A stretch of DNA of 64,000 nt from Anderseniella sp963700885 (GTDB lineage Bacteria; Pseudomonadota; Alphaproteobacteria; Rhizobiales; Aestuariivirgaceae): the NCBI GenBank assembly GCA_963700885.1, contig CAVOZJ010000038.1:186001-250000 (forward strand), given 5' to 3'. A model generated the notes under the pieces. The model made no database searches. It saw only the letters and a list, made by a program, of their open reading frames with translations, and was not told where the DNA came from. Both the position numbers and the translations under genes were made by a program. Positions 8,019 through 16,821 of this stretch are shown in pieces. The first letter of the stretch is position 1, and each line of letters starts with the position of its first letter.

Positions 8019-8795
8019 GTGAAACGTCAGATTGCGCAACTCACGCTTCGTGAAATGCGGTCATTGTTTTCCGACAGACGGCTGTGGATGGCATTTGCAG
8101 TCATCGTGGCGCTGTTCGTATTTACCGGTCCGTTCGGCACTATTGACCGGCTGGGATTTGCCGAACGCCTTGGTTTCTGGCTCACGGTGCATATCGTGAC
8201 ATGGTCTATAGCGTTGACCGGCATTGCGCTGGTCGTCGTCTGGAATGACAATTCCCGCATCGGCATATGGCAGACGGTAGCTGGATGCTGCCTTGCAACA
8301 CCATTCATCGGGTTTGCCGTCAGCCTGATCAGGACGCTGGTTCTTAGTGAACCGATAACTGTCACAAGCATTTTATGGCAGATGGTTCAGGCGTTACCCG
8401 TCGCCATTATTATTGGCATTGTCGCATATTTCTTCTTCCAGCCCGTCCAGTCGCCATCGATTGGTTCCGAAGAACGCGAGAACGAAGGGAGGCTGATGCT
8501 GCGTCTGCCGCCGGAAAAACGAGGCCAACTGCTTTATATGTCGATGCAGGATCATTATGTTGAAATCGTCACGAGCAAGGGCCGGGAGCTTGTCCTGCTT
8601 CGGTTGGCGGACGCCATCAATGAGGCAGGCAGTACAACCGGCATGCAGGTGCACAGGTCACACTGGGTGGCGTTTTCAGGGATCTCGTCCGTCAGGCGAG
8701 AGGCCGGCAAGTCCAGTGTCGTCATGTCCGACGGAACCGAATTGCCGGTAAGCCGGACATTCGCAAAGGGCTTGCGCGCAGCAGGGTATTTGTAA
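8019..8795 (+). CDS. Membrane-anchored LytTR-family transcriptional regulator
   Basis: About 258 residues from a GTG at 8019, chosen because AGGAG (8004-8008) lies 10 nt upstream; the open frame begins earlier at 7872 but then overlaps the start of DUF2306. The N-terminal half has four membrane helices (roughly residues 25-145). The C-terminal 100 residues are a LytTR DNA-binding domain (L-L-Y-M-S-M-Q-D-H-Y-V-E-I-V, then Q-V-H-R-S-H-W-V-A, then G-T-E-L-P-V-S-R-T-F). There is no receiver domain, so this is the one-component membrane type. It and its DUF2306 neighbour resemble the membrane partner plus LytTR regulator pairs known in other bacteria. Confidence 0.85.
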   Translation: MKRQIAQLTLREMRSLFSDRRLWMAFAVIVALFVFTGPFGTIDRLGFAERLGFWLTVHIVTWSIALTGIALVVVWNDNSRIGIWQTVAGCCLATPFIGFAVSLIRTLVLSEPITVTSILWQMVQALPVAIIIGIVAYFFFQPVQSPSIGSEERENEGRLMLRLPPEKRGQLLYMSMQDHYVEIVTSKGRELVLLRLADAINEAGSTTGMQVHRSHWVAFSGISSVRREAGKSSVVMSDGTELPVSRTFAKGLRAAGYL

Positions 8796-8805
8796 AATTC
8801 AATCG

Positions 8806-11800
8806 TCAGTCAGATGCCTTGCCGTACCCACCGCCTGTCGGCGTCTGAATGATGATAGCGTCGCCGGGGTACACTTTAGTCTGGTCGCAACCCTGGAGCG
8901 GGTCAACCGTACCGTCCCTGCGGCGGCATGAATTTTCACCTACCTGGCCAGGCTCGCCACCATCCAGCCCGAATGGCGGGACGCGGCGGTGGCCGGTCAG
9001 CAACGAGACGTCCATTTCCTCCAGGAACCGCACCGTGCGTTTCGTACCTCCGCCGCCGGACCATTTGCCGTGGCCGCCGGCGCCGCGCCGGATGTGGAAA
9101 TCTTCCAGCACCACCGGATAACGGAATTCCAGTATTTCCGGATCGGTTAACCTCGTGTTGGTCATGTGGGTGTGGACCCCCGAGGTGCCGTCATAGCCCG
9201 GTCCCGCACCGGAACCTGAACATATGGTCTCGTAATACTGGTATCTTTCATTGCCGAAATTGAAGTTGTTCATGGTCGACTGGGATGCTGCAACCGCATT
9301 CAGCGCGCCGAACAGGCAGCTTGTCACAGCTTGTGAGACTTCGACATTTCCTGCCACCACGGCAGCAGGGTACTCCGGAGACAACATGCATTTTTCCGGC
9401 GTTATGATGGTGATCGGCTTCAGACAGCCGGCATTCATCGGAATATTGTCGGCAACCATGCAGCGGAACACGTACAGCACGGCCGCATTGGTGATGGGAC
9501 GCGGCGCATTGAAATTGCTTGCCTGTTGCTCGCTGGTGCCGGTGAAGTCGACCACTGCCGTCCGATTGTCGCGATCCATCGTGATGTGGACCCTGATATG
9601 CTGTCCAGCGTCCATTTCATAATCGAATGAGCAGTCGTGCAGGGCGCCAATTACCCGGCGCACGCTTTCTTCGGCATTGTCCTGCACGTGGTTCATATAG
9701 GCCTGCACCACATCGAGGCTGAACTGAGACACCATCTTGCGCAGTTCCTGCACGCCTTTTTCGTTTGCTGCGACCTGGGCCTTCAGGTCGGCTATGTTCT
9801 GACCGGGATTGCGGCACGGGTATTCGCCGGCAGTCAGAACCGCCATAGTCCGTTCTTCCAGGAAAATGCCCCTGTCGACCATCTTGAAGTTATCAATGAC
9901 GACGCCTTCCTCGTGGATGGATGTCGCCAGAGGCGTCATGGACCCGGGCGCCATGCCACCAACATCTGCGTGGTGGCCGCGGCTTGCCGTATAGAACAGG
10001 ATGGTTTTGTCATCAGTGTCGAAAACCGGCGTCACTACCGTAATATCAGGCAAATGTGTGCCGCCGTTGTAGGGGGCGTTCAGCATGTATACATCACCTG
10101 GATGCATGACCGGATTGTTTGCAATTATGGTTTCGACTGACTTGTCCATGGATCCCAGATGAACCGGCATGTGAGGCGCGTTTGCCACCAGCGCGCCATC
10201 TGCATTGAACACCGCGCAGGAGAAATCGAGACGTTCCTTGATGTTTACCGAGTAAGCGGTTTTCTCAAGCGTTACGCCCATCTGTTCGGCAATTGACATG
10301 AACAGGTTGTTGAATACTTCCAGCATCACCGGATCCGCCTGGGTGCCGATGGCGAACTCGCGGCTGGCGGCGACTGCACGGGTCAGCACCATGTGGTCAA
10401 GGGCCGAGATCTCAACCTGCCAGCCGGGCTCTATGACGGTGGTGTTGTGTGCCTCGATGATCAGTGCAGGTCCGGAAACCCTGAATCCGGGCTTGAGATC
10501 CTTGCGATCATAAAGCGGTGTATCATGCCATTCACCATTAGCGTAAATCCGGGTCTGGCCCATGGCATCTGCACAGCCTTGCACAACAGCGCATGTGGGT
10601 TCGGCGCTGTCGGTGCCGCCGCCAACCGATTCGACCGTTATGGCTTCTACAATGATTTCAGTGCCCGGGCTGGAAAATCCAAATTGCGCCTTGTGGGCTG
10701 TTTCGAACTGCGCACGCATCTTGCCAGCGGTATCAAGATCCGCATCGAGCGCTGAATCAGTGCCCTTGTAGCGCAAAAGTGCTCGGGAATAAGTGGTTGT
10801 CTGTGCAGGAGATACGCCCTGACTGGCAAGTTCGTTTATAGAGTCTTTTGAAAGGCTTGCCGCGATGTCTCGAAGTGTTGATTCAATTTCCGGCGCCAGG
10901 GTTTCCTCGACCGCCTGCTGGCGATTGCTGCGAATGTCGGCAAGGCCCATGCCATATGCAGACAGCACGCCCGCAAAGGGGTGGATGTAAACGGTTTTCA
11001 TGCCGAGCGTGTCGGCGATCAGGCAGGCATGCTGCCCACCGGCACCGCCGAAACAGTTCAGCGCATAACCTTGCACGTCATAACCGCGCTGTACCGAAAT
11101 TTTCTTGATGGCGTTGGCCATGTTTTCAACAGCAATGCGGATGAAGCCTTCGGCCACGTCCTCCGGCGATTTTCCGTCGCCTATGTCGGTCGCCATTGCG
11201 CTGAACTTCCTGGCTACGATGTCCGCATCGAGGCGCTGGTCAGCATTGGGACCGAACACGGCGGGGAAATGATCCGGGTTGAGTTTGCCCAGCATGACGT
11301 TGGCATCGGACACTGCAAGCGGTCCGCCGCGACGGTAACAGGCAGGACCGGGGTTGGCGCCTGCTGAATCGGGACCTACGCGGAAGCGGGCGCCATCGTA
11401 GTGCAGGATGGAACCGCCACCGGCGGCCACGGTGTGGATGCGCATCATCGGCGCGCGCATGCGAACGCCGGCCACTTCGGTTTCAAATGCGCGCTCAAAC
11501 TCACCAACAAAATGGGCAACGTCTGTCGACGTGCCGCCCATGTCAAAACCGATGAGTTTCTCAAAGCCCGACATGCGACCGGTTTCAACCATGCCGACCA
11601 CACCACCGGCCGGGCCGGACAGGATGGCGTCCTTGCCCTGGAACAGTTCGGCTGCGGTCAGGCCGCCTGATGATTGCATGAACATCAACCGGCAATCGGT
11701 ACCGCCGGTTCCGAGTTCGGCTGCGATCTGATCAACATAACGGCGCAGTATGGGGGACAGGTAGGCATCCACGACGGTAGTGTCCCCACGCCCGACCAGC

Positions 11801-12399
11801 TTCATCAGGGGGGAAACCTCGTGGCTTATGGAAACCTGTGTGAAGCCAATTTCTCTGGCAATTTCGCCGGCGCGGACTTCATGTGCCGTGTAGCGATAAC
11901 CATGCATGAACACAATCGCGACGGCACGTATGCCGCTGTCAAACGCTGCCTGAAGCGCAGATGTTGTGCCTGCCTCATCGAGCGGAGATTGCACCGTACC
12001 ATCTGCCAGTACCCGTTCATCAACCTCGGCTACCTGTTCATACAGCAATTCCGGCTTGATGATGTTGAGATCAAATATGTTGGGCCGTGCCTGGTAGCCG
12101 ATTTCGAGAGCATCGCGAAAACCGCGCGTGGTCAGAAGCAGCGTGCGATCACCCTTGCGCTCCAGCAACGCATTGGTGGCCACGGTGGTGCCCATTTTGA
12201 CGGCTGCAATCTGATCGGCGGGTATCGGGGCATCCCTGGCGATGCCCATCAGGTCGCGAATGCCCTGTATCGCGGCGTCGCGATAGCTCTCCGGGTTTTC
12301 CGACAATAATTTGTGGGCTTTCAAAGTGCCGTCCGGCATGCGCGCCACCAGGTCAGTGAACGTGCCGCCCCGGTCAATCCAGAAATCCCATTTGTCCAT
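8806..12399 (-). CDS. 5-Oxoprolinase / N-methylhydantoinase A-B fusion protein
   Basis: A 1197-residue protein from the ATG at 12399 (the frame opens 21 codons earlier). Residues 1-685 are the HyuA (hydantoinase A/oxoprolinase) part, with W-I-D-R-G-G-T-F-T-D-L and F-D-M-G-G-T-S-T-D-V as ATP-binding ASKHA-type loops. Residues 689-1197 are the HyuB part (K-T-A-Y-S-V-N-I-K-E-R-L-D-F-S, G-M-A-P-G-S, and G-A-G-G-x-G at the end). Fusion of both halves is the eukaryote-like OPLAH layout: ATP-dependent opening of 5-oxoproline to glutamate. Related hydantoinases use hydantoins, so 5-oxoproline is likely, not proven. It is read away from a MarR-GST pair. Since 5-oxoproline comes from glutathione turnover, a joint role with the GST is plausible. 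Confidence 0.88.
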   Translation of the reverse strand: MDKWDFWIDRGGTFTDLVARMPDGTLKAHKLLSENPESYRDAAIQGIRDLMGIARDAPIPADQIAAVKMGTTVATNALLERKGDRTLLLTTRGFRDALEIGYQARPNIFDLNIIKPELLYEQVAEVDERVLADGTVQSPLDEAGTTSALQAAFDSGIRAVAIVFMHGYRYTAHEVRAGEIAREIGFTQVSISHEVSPLMKLVGRGDTTVVDAYLSPILRRYVDQIAAELGTGGTDCRLMFMQSSGGLTAAELFQGKDAILSGPAGGVVGMVETGRMSGFEKLIGFDMGGTSTDVAHFVGEFERAFETEVAGVRMRAPMMRIHTVAAGGGSILHYDGARFRVGPDSAGANPGPACYRRGGPLAVSDANVMLGKLNPDHFPAVFGPNADQRLDADIVARKFSAMATDIGDGKSPEDVAEGFIRIAVENMANAIKKISVQRGYDVQGYALNCFGGAGGQHACLIADTLGMKTVYIHPFAGVLSAYGMGLADIRSNRQQAVEETLAPEIESTLRDIAASLSKDSINELASQGVSPAQTTTYSRALLRYKGTDSALDADLDTAGKMRAQFETAHKAQFGFSSPGTEIIVEAITVESVGGGTDSAEPTCAVVQGCADAMGQTRIYANGEWHDTPLYDRKDLKPGFRVSGPALIIEAHNTTVIEPGWQVEISALDHMVLTRAVAASREFAIGTQADPVMLEVFNNLFMSIAEQMGVTLEKTAYSVNIKERLDFSCAVFNADGALVANAPHMPVHLGSMDKSVETIIANNPVMHPGDVYMLNAPYNGGTHLPDITVVTPVFDTDDKTILFYTASRGHHADVGGMAPGSMTPLATSIHEEGVVIDNFKMVDRGIFLEERTMAVLTAGEYPCRNPGQNIADLKAQVAANEKGVQELRKMVSQFSLDVVQAYMNHVQDNAEESVRRVIGALHDCSFDYEMDAGQHIRVHITMDRDNRTAVVDFTGTSEQQASNFNAPRPITNAAVLYVFRCMVADNIPMNAGCLKPITIITPEKCMLSPEYPAAVVAGNVEVSQAVTSCLFGALNAVAASQSTMNNFNFGNERYQYYETICSGSGAGPGYDGTSGVHTHMTNTRLTDPEILEFRYPVVLEDFHIRRGAGGHGKWSGGGGTKRTVRFLEEMDVSLLTGHRRVPPFGLDGGEPGQVGENSCRRRDGTVDPLQGCDQTKVYPGDAIIIQTPTGGGYGKASD

Positions 12400-12461
12400 T
12401 TCGTGCTCCCGTGTTCTGCCAGTCGTCAAGCCGGCTCTGGCCGGCATCCAAATAGCGAACA

Positions 12462-12479
12462 AACATCACTGGTGATGTT
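12462..12479. promoter_or_regulatory. Candidate MarR operator between oxoprolinase and MarR-GST genes
   Basis: AACATCAC and GTGATGTT form perfect 8-bp inverted arms with a 2-bp centre (12462-12479), in the gap between the divergent starts at 12399 and 12556. An 18-bp palindrome of this kind beside a MarR gene is the usual arrangement for a self-regulating MarR operator. Binding is inferred from position and symmetry only. Confidence 0.5.
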
Positions 12480-12555
12480 GACCTGGACTCCTGCCTGCGC
12501 TGGTGTGACGAAAAAATGATTGCTAACGTCTACGATTTATCGGTAAAATGTCAAC

Positions 12556-13080
12556 ATGAATAATGAAAATCCGCGAAAACTTGGTCCAATCGTCTCTTCT
12601 TCACAGCTGGCGCAGGGAGCAATGCCGGCGCTGTCGGAGTTTGAATTTGGGCTGATCATGGCCTCTCACGCCTTCCAGCGCTGGATGATTCGATGCATGA
12701 CAGCAGCGGGAGTGCCCGGTCTGTCGCCGCTTGATGTGCTGGTGCTGTTTTCTGTGCATCATCGCACAAAGCCAAAGCGGCTGGCAGATATCTGCCTGGT
12801 GTTGAATGTCGAGGACACTCACCTGGTGACTTATGCCATTCGCAAGCTGGACGCGGCCGGTTTGGTGAAGTCCGGCAAGTCAGGCAAGGAAAAGACCGTG
12901 GTGCTCACCGACAAGGGCGATGAGGTATGCCGGAAGTACCGTGAAGTGCGTGAAGAATTGCTGGTGGAAACCATCAAGTCGCTTGGCCTGAAAGCCGATA
13001 CTGCGTCGGCGCTCGCCAGGGAACTGCGGGTTCTATCAGGCCATTATGATCAGGCAGCGAGGGCTGCTGCGTCGCTGTGA
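12556..13080 (+). CDS. MarR-type winged-helix transcriptional regulator
   Basis: A 174-residue protein whose central 100 residues match MarR winged helices: L-S-P-L-D-V-L-V-L-F-S-V, L-A-D-I-C-L-V-L-N, then T-Y-A-I-R-K-L-D-A-A-G-L-V and G-K-E-K-T-V-V-L-T-D-K-G for the wing. The leading E-F-E-F-G-L-I-M-A helix is dimerisation material. It is followed, with overlap, by a GST gene (GTG inside the MarR stop), so they form one transcript. Likely controls itself and the divergent oxoprolinase gene through the palindrome at 12462. The ligand is unknown. Confidence 0.82.
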   Translation: MNNENPRKLGPIVSSSQLAQGAMPALSEFEFGLIMASHAFQRWMIRCMTAAGVPGLSPLDVLVLFSVHHRTKPKRLADICLVLNVEDTHLVTYAIRKLDAAGLVKSGKSGKEKTVVLTDKGDEVCRKYREVREELLVETIKSLGLKADTASALARELRVLSGHYDQAARAAASL

Positions 13081-13694
13081 GCCACACCGTTGAGTTGTTT
13101 GGCGCTGAATACAGTGCCTATGTCCGTATCTGCCGCATTGTCCTGGCCGAGAAGGGAACCGATTACACGCTGCATCCGGTAGACATTTTCGCTGATGACG
13201 GGCCACCGCGAGACTATCTCGACCTGAACCCGTTTGGACGGATCCCGTCATTTCGCCATGGCGCATTTGTGCTCTATGAGACCGATGCCATCACGGCCTA
13301 TGTGAATGAAGGCTTCGGAGGGCCAGACCTGATGCCGCCCGATATGCAGGCCCGCGCGCGTGCCCGGCAGATCATGCGGCTTGCAGACAGTGAGCTCTAC
13401 AAACACCTGGTGTGGGCTGTGTATGTGCCATGGAAAAATAATACCACTATGCAGGGTCTTCAGCGTGCCGGCCTCATTCTCGATGAATTGCAGCGCCTTG
13501 CCGGACAAAGCTGGATGGCGGGCGATCAGTTCAGCCTGGCAGATGCCTATGTCTATCCGATGTTGAAATATTTCTCGATGGTGCCGGAAGCTGCCGCAAA
13601 GCTGGCCAGTTTTGATCGTCTGACCGGATGGATGCAACAAATGACCAGCCGGGAAAGTATCAATATTTCGCAGTATCCAGCCGAAAATTCCTGA
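13077..13694 (+). CDS. Glutathione S-transferase family protein, coupled to MarR gene
   Basis: A 205-residue GST starting at a GTG that overlaps the MarR stop codon. Seen landmarks: V-E-L-F-G-A-E-Y-S-A-Y-V-R at the N-terminal active-site region, F-G-R-I-P-S-F-R-H-G with the cis-proline, L-Y-E-T-D-A-I-T glutathione-contact helix, and F-S-L-A-D-A-Y in the C-terminal domain. It is closest in style to the GST at 0.5-1.1 kb. The MarR context suggests induction by a small molecule. Coupling to a 5-oxoprolinase gene points to a glutathione-linked breakdown or detoxification route. Confidence 0.85.
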   Translation: MSHTVELFGAEYSAYVRICRIVLAEKGTDYTLHPVDIFADDGPPRDYLDLNPFGRIPSFRHGAFVLYETDAITAYVNEGFGGPDLMPPDMQARARARQIMRLADSELYKHLVWAVYVPWKNNTTMQGLQRAGLILDELQRLAGQSWMAGDQFSLADAYVYPMLKYFSMVPEAAAKLASFDRLTGWMQQMTSRESINISQYPAENS

Positions 13695-13890
13695 CTGGCT
13701 CAGTTCAGTTCACCTTGTTCATTGTTTCTTCATAATTAGCCACCATATTGGGTTACTGAGAACGCAGAGACCGGATGTACGTCCTGCGGTTTGGAAAGCG
13801 GTTCTAGTTTTGGCCAACGGCCTTAACTGAATCGCTTTTTTGATTCCTGAGCCGATTGACCCTGTTCAAACGTTCACCCATAGTTTCGTT

Positions 13891-14283
13891 ATGACGAAGC
13901 TGCGCCTTCTGGTTTTCCTTTTATGCTTCTTTGTCTTGCCGTCCGCTGCGGGGCAGGCGGGTACGGGTATGCTTGCCGGATCTGAATGGGGACCGGGGGA
14001 CGGGGATGACCGCTATGTGCAGTTTGGATCCGACGGCAAGGTTTCAGGACATGCCGGGTGCAACCGGTTTTTCACACGCTATCAGCAACACGGCCGGAAG
14101 TTGAAAATCGCCGACATCGCCACAACACGCAAATTTTGCGGTGAAGCGGCAATGAAGCGGGAAACAGAATGGCTGGACCTGCTGAAACGGGCGCGTTCAA
14201 TTGAACTGACGCACTTGAAATTGACCCTCTACAGCGCAAAGCGCAAACGGCTGACGGTGCTCAGGCGCCGGGATTTCGACTAG
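13891..14283 (+). CDS. Secreted META-domain protein
   Basis: A 130-residue protein from the ATG at 13891; the frame opens at 13840 with TTG but the inner start gives a clean signal peptide (M-T-K-L-R-L-L-V-F-L-L-C-F-F, cut near A-G-Q-A). The mature part matches META/HslJ domains: V-Q-F-G-S-D-G-K-V-S-G-H-A-G-C-N-R-F-F and a later C-G-E-A-A-M-K-R-E-T-E-W-L. HslJ in E. coli is linked to novobiocin and heat response; function otherwise unknown. The stop TAG (14281-14283) is part of the CTAG that opens a family A repeat. Confidence 0.8.
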   Translation: MTKLRLLVFLLCFFVLPSAAGQAGTGMLAGSEWGPGDGDDRYVQFGSDGKVSGHAGCNRFFTRYQQHGRKLKIADIATTRKFCGEAAMKRETEWLDLLKRARSIELTHLKLTLYSAKRKRLTVLRRRDFD

Positions 14284-14382
14284 ATCAGGATGACTTTTGG
14301 TTGAAACAATCAAAAGTCATAAACCTGATCGATTCTATAGTGATAGAGCAACTTTATGGGTTCAAGTGAACCCATGTTGCTC
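14280..14382 (+). repeat. Family A two-hairpin mosaic repeat, copy 1
   Basis: Starts CTAGATCAGG and ends GTTGCTC. Hairpin 1 pairs GATCAGG/CCTGATC outside and the TGACTTTTGGTTG/CAATCAAAAGTCA arms inside; hairpin 2 pairs GAGCAAC/GTTGCTC outside and ATGGGTTCA/TGAACCCAT inside; a linker of about 15 nt joins them. The opening CTAG contains the stop of the META gene, and the other end directly abuts the Shine-Dalgarno AGGAGG (14384-14389) of the aldo/keto reductase gene. The same sequence recurs at 19.3, 19.7, 42.2, 44.0 and 58.9/59.2 kb. Confidence 0.92.
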
Positions 14383-14397
14383 CAGGAGGACTGTTGT

Positions 14398-15381
14398 ATG
14401 GAATATGTGAAGCTTGGCGGCGCCGGTGTTAAGGTGTCACGGCTTTGCCTGGGCATGATGAGCTATGGCACCAAGGGATGGCCGCATCATCCGTGGGTGC
14501 TCAGCGAGGATGAAGCGCAACCATTTCTGAACGGCGCGCTGGATGCAGGCATCAATTTTTTCGACACGGCGGATTTTTATTCAACCGGTGCCAGTGAGGA
14601 AATCCTCGGAAATTTCGTTGCCGCAAACATGAAGCGTTCAGACGCTGTTATCGCGACAAAGGTGTGCCTGACTATGGGAGATGGACCCAACGATATCGGG
14701 CTTTCGCGCAAGCACATTCTCGAAGGCGTAGATGCATCGCTGAAACGCCTGAAAACAGATTATGTTGATCTGCTGTACATTCACCGGCTTGACCCGGATA
14801 CCGGATTTGAGGAGATGGCCGAAGCGTTGAACGACGTGGTACGGGCCGGCAAGGCAATCTATCTCGGTGCATCCAGCATGTGGACCTGGCAATTTGCCAA
14901 GATTCGCGAGATGCAGCGCACCAATGGCTGGGCGCAGTTCCGCGTCATGCAGAATTTTTACAACCTTTGCTATCGCGAGGAAGAACGCGAGATGATCCCC
15001 TACTGCAAGGCCGAAGGCGTGGCGCTGGTGCCGTGGTCGCCGATGGCGCGTGGCTTTCTGGCGGGCAACCAGCCGAAGGATGGCAAGGGGGCGACATCCC
15101 GGGGTCAGACCGACAAGATTGCACAGGGCATTTTTGGCAGCCGACAGGATTATGCTGTACTCGCGCGAGTTGAAAAACTGGCCGAAAGACTGGGTGTGAA
15201 ACCAGCTCAAATCGCGCTGGCCTGGGTCTTGGCCAAAGGCATTACATCGCCTATCATAGGCGCCACAAAGGCGCATCACCTCGACGACGCCGTCGCGGCG
15301 CTGGATATCAGGCTGACCACGGCGCAGATAGCTGCACTGGAGGCACCTTATGCGCCGCGCGCCATCCAGGGGCATTCGTGA
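14398..15381 (+). CDS. Aldo/keto reductase
   Basis: A 327-residue protein from the ATG at 14398, set by AGGAGG at 14384-14389. It is a TIM-barrel aldo/keto reductase: G-I-N-F-F-D-T-A-D-F-Y (catalytic Asp and Tyr), K-V-C-L in the lysine strand, D-L-L-Y-I-H-R-L-D with the catalytic His, and a C-terminal G-A-T-K-A-H-H-L-D-D-A NADPH-binding segment. It is closest to the YajO/voltage-channel beta-like subgroup. Substrate unknown. The next gene overlaps its stop (GTGA), so it is co-translated with a flavodoxin-like protein. The start of its leader is occupied by a family A repeat. Confidence 0.87.
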   Translation: MEYVKLGGAGVKVSRLCLGMMSYGTKGWPHHPWVLSEDEAQPFLNGALDAGINFFDTADFYSTGASEEILGNFVAANMKRSDAVIATKVCLTMGDGPNDIGLSRKHILEGVDASLKRLKTDYVDLLYIHRLDPDTGFEEMAEALNDVVRAGKAIYLGASSMWTWQFAKIREMQRTNGWAQFRVMQNFYNLCYREEEREMIPYCKAEGVALVPWSPMARGFLAGNQPKDGKGATSRGQTDKIAQGIFGSRQDYAVLARVEKLAERLGVKPAQIALAWVLAKGITSPIIGATKAHHLDDAVAALDIRLTTAQIAALEAPYAPRAIQGHS

Positions 15382-15842
15382 CAAAGCGGCTCCTGATAGT
15401 TGCGCATGTGCCGTCGCCCAACACTATCGCGCTTCGTGACGCGGTTGTGGCCGGCGCGTCGTCTTCTGATGTGTCCGGCGTCGAGGTTGTTTCGATGACG
15501 CCATTCGAGGCGGGCCCGCAAGACGTGCTGGCATGTGATGGCATCATACTCGGGACCACGGAGAACCTGGGCTATATGTCCGGCGCTCTGAAAGACTTCT
15601 TTGATCGCACCTACTACGGCGTGATCGAGGAAAAGCAGGGGTTGCCGCTGGGGGTGTTTATCCGGGCCGGCCTGGATGGCACCGGCACACGCCACGCCAT
15701 TGAAAGCATTACCGGCGGACTGCGCTGGAAGCTGGTACAGGAGCCGATGATTTTACATGGCAAGTGGCAGGAAGGCTTCACGCAACAGGTCGAAGACCTC
15801 GGCCTGGCCATGGCGGCGGGACTTGAGGCAGGGGTTTTCTGA
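15378..15842 (+). CDS. Flavodoxin-like / NAD(P)H-dependent FMN reductase family protein
   Basis: A 154-residue protein starting at a GTG that overlaps the stop of the aldo/keto reductase. The N-terminal strand L-L-I-V-A-H-V-P-S-P-N-T is an FMN phosphate loop, and G-T-T-E-N-L-G-Y-M-S-G-A-L-K-D-F-F-D-R matches the FMN ring-binding loop of flavodoxin-like reductases. Likely a small soluble flavoprotein, perhaps redox partner or companion of the aldo/keto reductase. No cysteines suggesting an Fe-S site are seen. Confidence 0.8.
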   Translation: MTKRLLIVAHVPSPNTIALRDAVVAGASSSDVSGVEVVSMTPFEAGPQDVLACDGIILGTTENLGYMSGALKDFFDRTYYGVIEEKQGLPLGVFIRAGLDGTGTRHAIESITGGLRWKLVQEPMILHGKWQEGFTQQVEDLGLAMAAGLEAGVF

Positions 15843-15862
15843 TTGCCGGCCAGAGATACACA

Positions 15863-15890
15863 GGTTCACCGGAACCCATAAACCTGATCC
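15863..15890 (-). repeat. Truncated family A repeat remnant
   Basis: Between two convergent genes the minus strand reads GGATCAGGTTTATGGGTTCC and then GGTGAACCTG, joining the inner ends of the two family A hairpins with the linker missing. It seems to be a deleted copy. It begins a few bases after the stop of the DMT transporter gene on the minus strand. Confidence 0.5.
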
Positions 15891-15893
15891 GGT

Positions 15894-16754
15894 TTACGCC
15901 TTGCGGCCCATCCATACACAAAAGGCGACTGCAAGGGCAAAGCCGACAGTCATGGCTGACACTGTCTCGCCGAGCAGTGCCCATGAGCCTGCAAGCGTTA
16001 CGAAAATCTGTAACAACTGAACCTGGCCGGCCCTGGCCACACCGGCCAATGCCATGCCGTTGTTCCAGAAGAAAAACCCCAGGAACTGCGAAAATACCGC
16101 CACATAGGCAAATGCCAGCCACGCTGATGTTGACGCATTCCAGTTGACGTCCGGCAGTGAAAACGTCACGGGCAAGATGATGATCGGCACCATCACCAGC
16201 AGGCACCATGAAATAACCTGCCAGCCACCCAACCGCCTTGTCAGATCGCCGGATATGGCATAACCGATCGAAGCGGCCGCGATGGATGCCAGCAACCACA
16301 GATCGGCCCCGTAGAACTCGCCTCCACCTGCATTCAACAAGGCAAACGCCACCACAACAACCGAACCGGCAACCGCCCAGCCCCAGAATTTCACTGAGGG
16401 ATTTTCACCGGCAAAAACGATGGCTGCTGCCGCGGTTGCCAGTGGCAATATGCCCAAAACCACACCACCATGGCTAGCCGGTGCAGTTTGCATGGCTATG
16501 GCAGAGAACAACGGAAAACCAATGACGATTCCGAAGCCGGCCAGTAACAACTTCATGATGTCGCGACGGATCGGTCGGGGTGAGCGCGTCACACTCAGCA
16601 TGACGCCGGCAATGACAGCAGCAGCGATGGCGCGTCCGAGACCCACAAACACCGGTGGCAATTCAGCGACGGCGATGCGGGTAAATGGTAGCGTCAGGCC
16701 GAAAACGACAACTCCGGCAAATGCCAGCAGATAGCCCTTGGTGGTATTCGACAT
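15894..16754 (-). CDS. DMT-superfamily EamA transporter
   Basis: A 286-residue membrane protein with about ten hydrophobic helices in two EamA repeats. The first starts Y-L-L-A-F-A-G-V-V-V-F-G-L-T-L-P-F-T-R; the second shows G-Y-A-I-S-G-D-L-T-R-R-L-G-G-W-Q-V-I-S-W and later F-F-F-W-N-N-G-M-A-L-A-G-V-A-R-A-G. Predicted inner-membrane metabolite exporter. It is only family-level similar to the transporter at 6.6 kb. Read divergently from the DjlA-like gene. Confidence 0.87.
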   Translation of the reverse strand: MSNTTKGYLLAFAGVVVFGLTLPFTRIAVAELPPVFVGLGRAIAAAVIAGVMLSVTRSPRPIRRDIMKLLLAGFGIVIGFPLFSAIAMQTAPASHGGVVLGILPLATAAAAIVFAGENPSVKFWGWAVAGSVVVVAFALLNAGGGEFYGADLWLLASIAAASIGYAISGDLTRRLGGWQVISWCLLVMVPIIILPVTFSLPDVNWNASTSAWLAFAYVAVFSQFLGFFFWNNGMALAGVARAGQVQLLQIFVTLAGSWALLGETVSAMTVGFALAVAFCVWMGRKA

Positions 16755-16821
16755 GAAAACTTTGTAATTGATGTGGGAAACAGGTGCGCAACCTAGTGAT
16801 CATCGGCTAGTCTGACAAGCA

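Noticed and set aside
8806..12462. Minus- and plus-strand frames inside the oxoprolinase gene as separate genes
   Set aside because: The many long frames on the opposite strand follow from codon bias of a GC-rich gene and show no domain.
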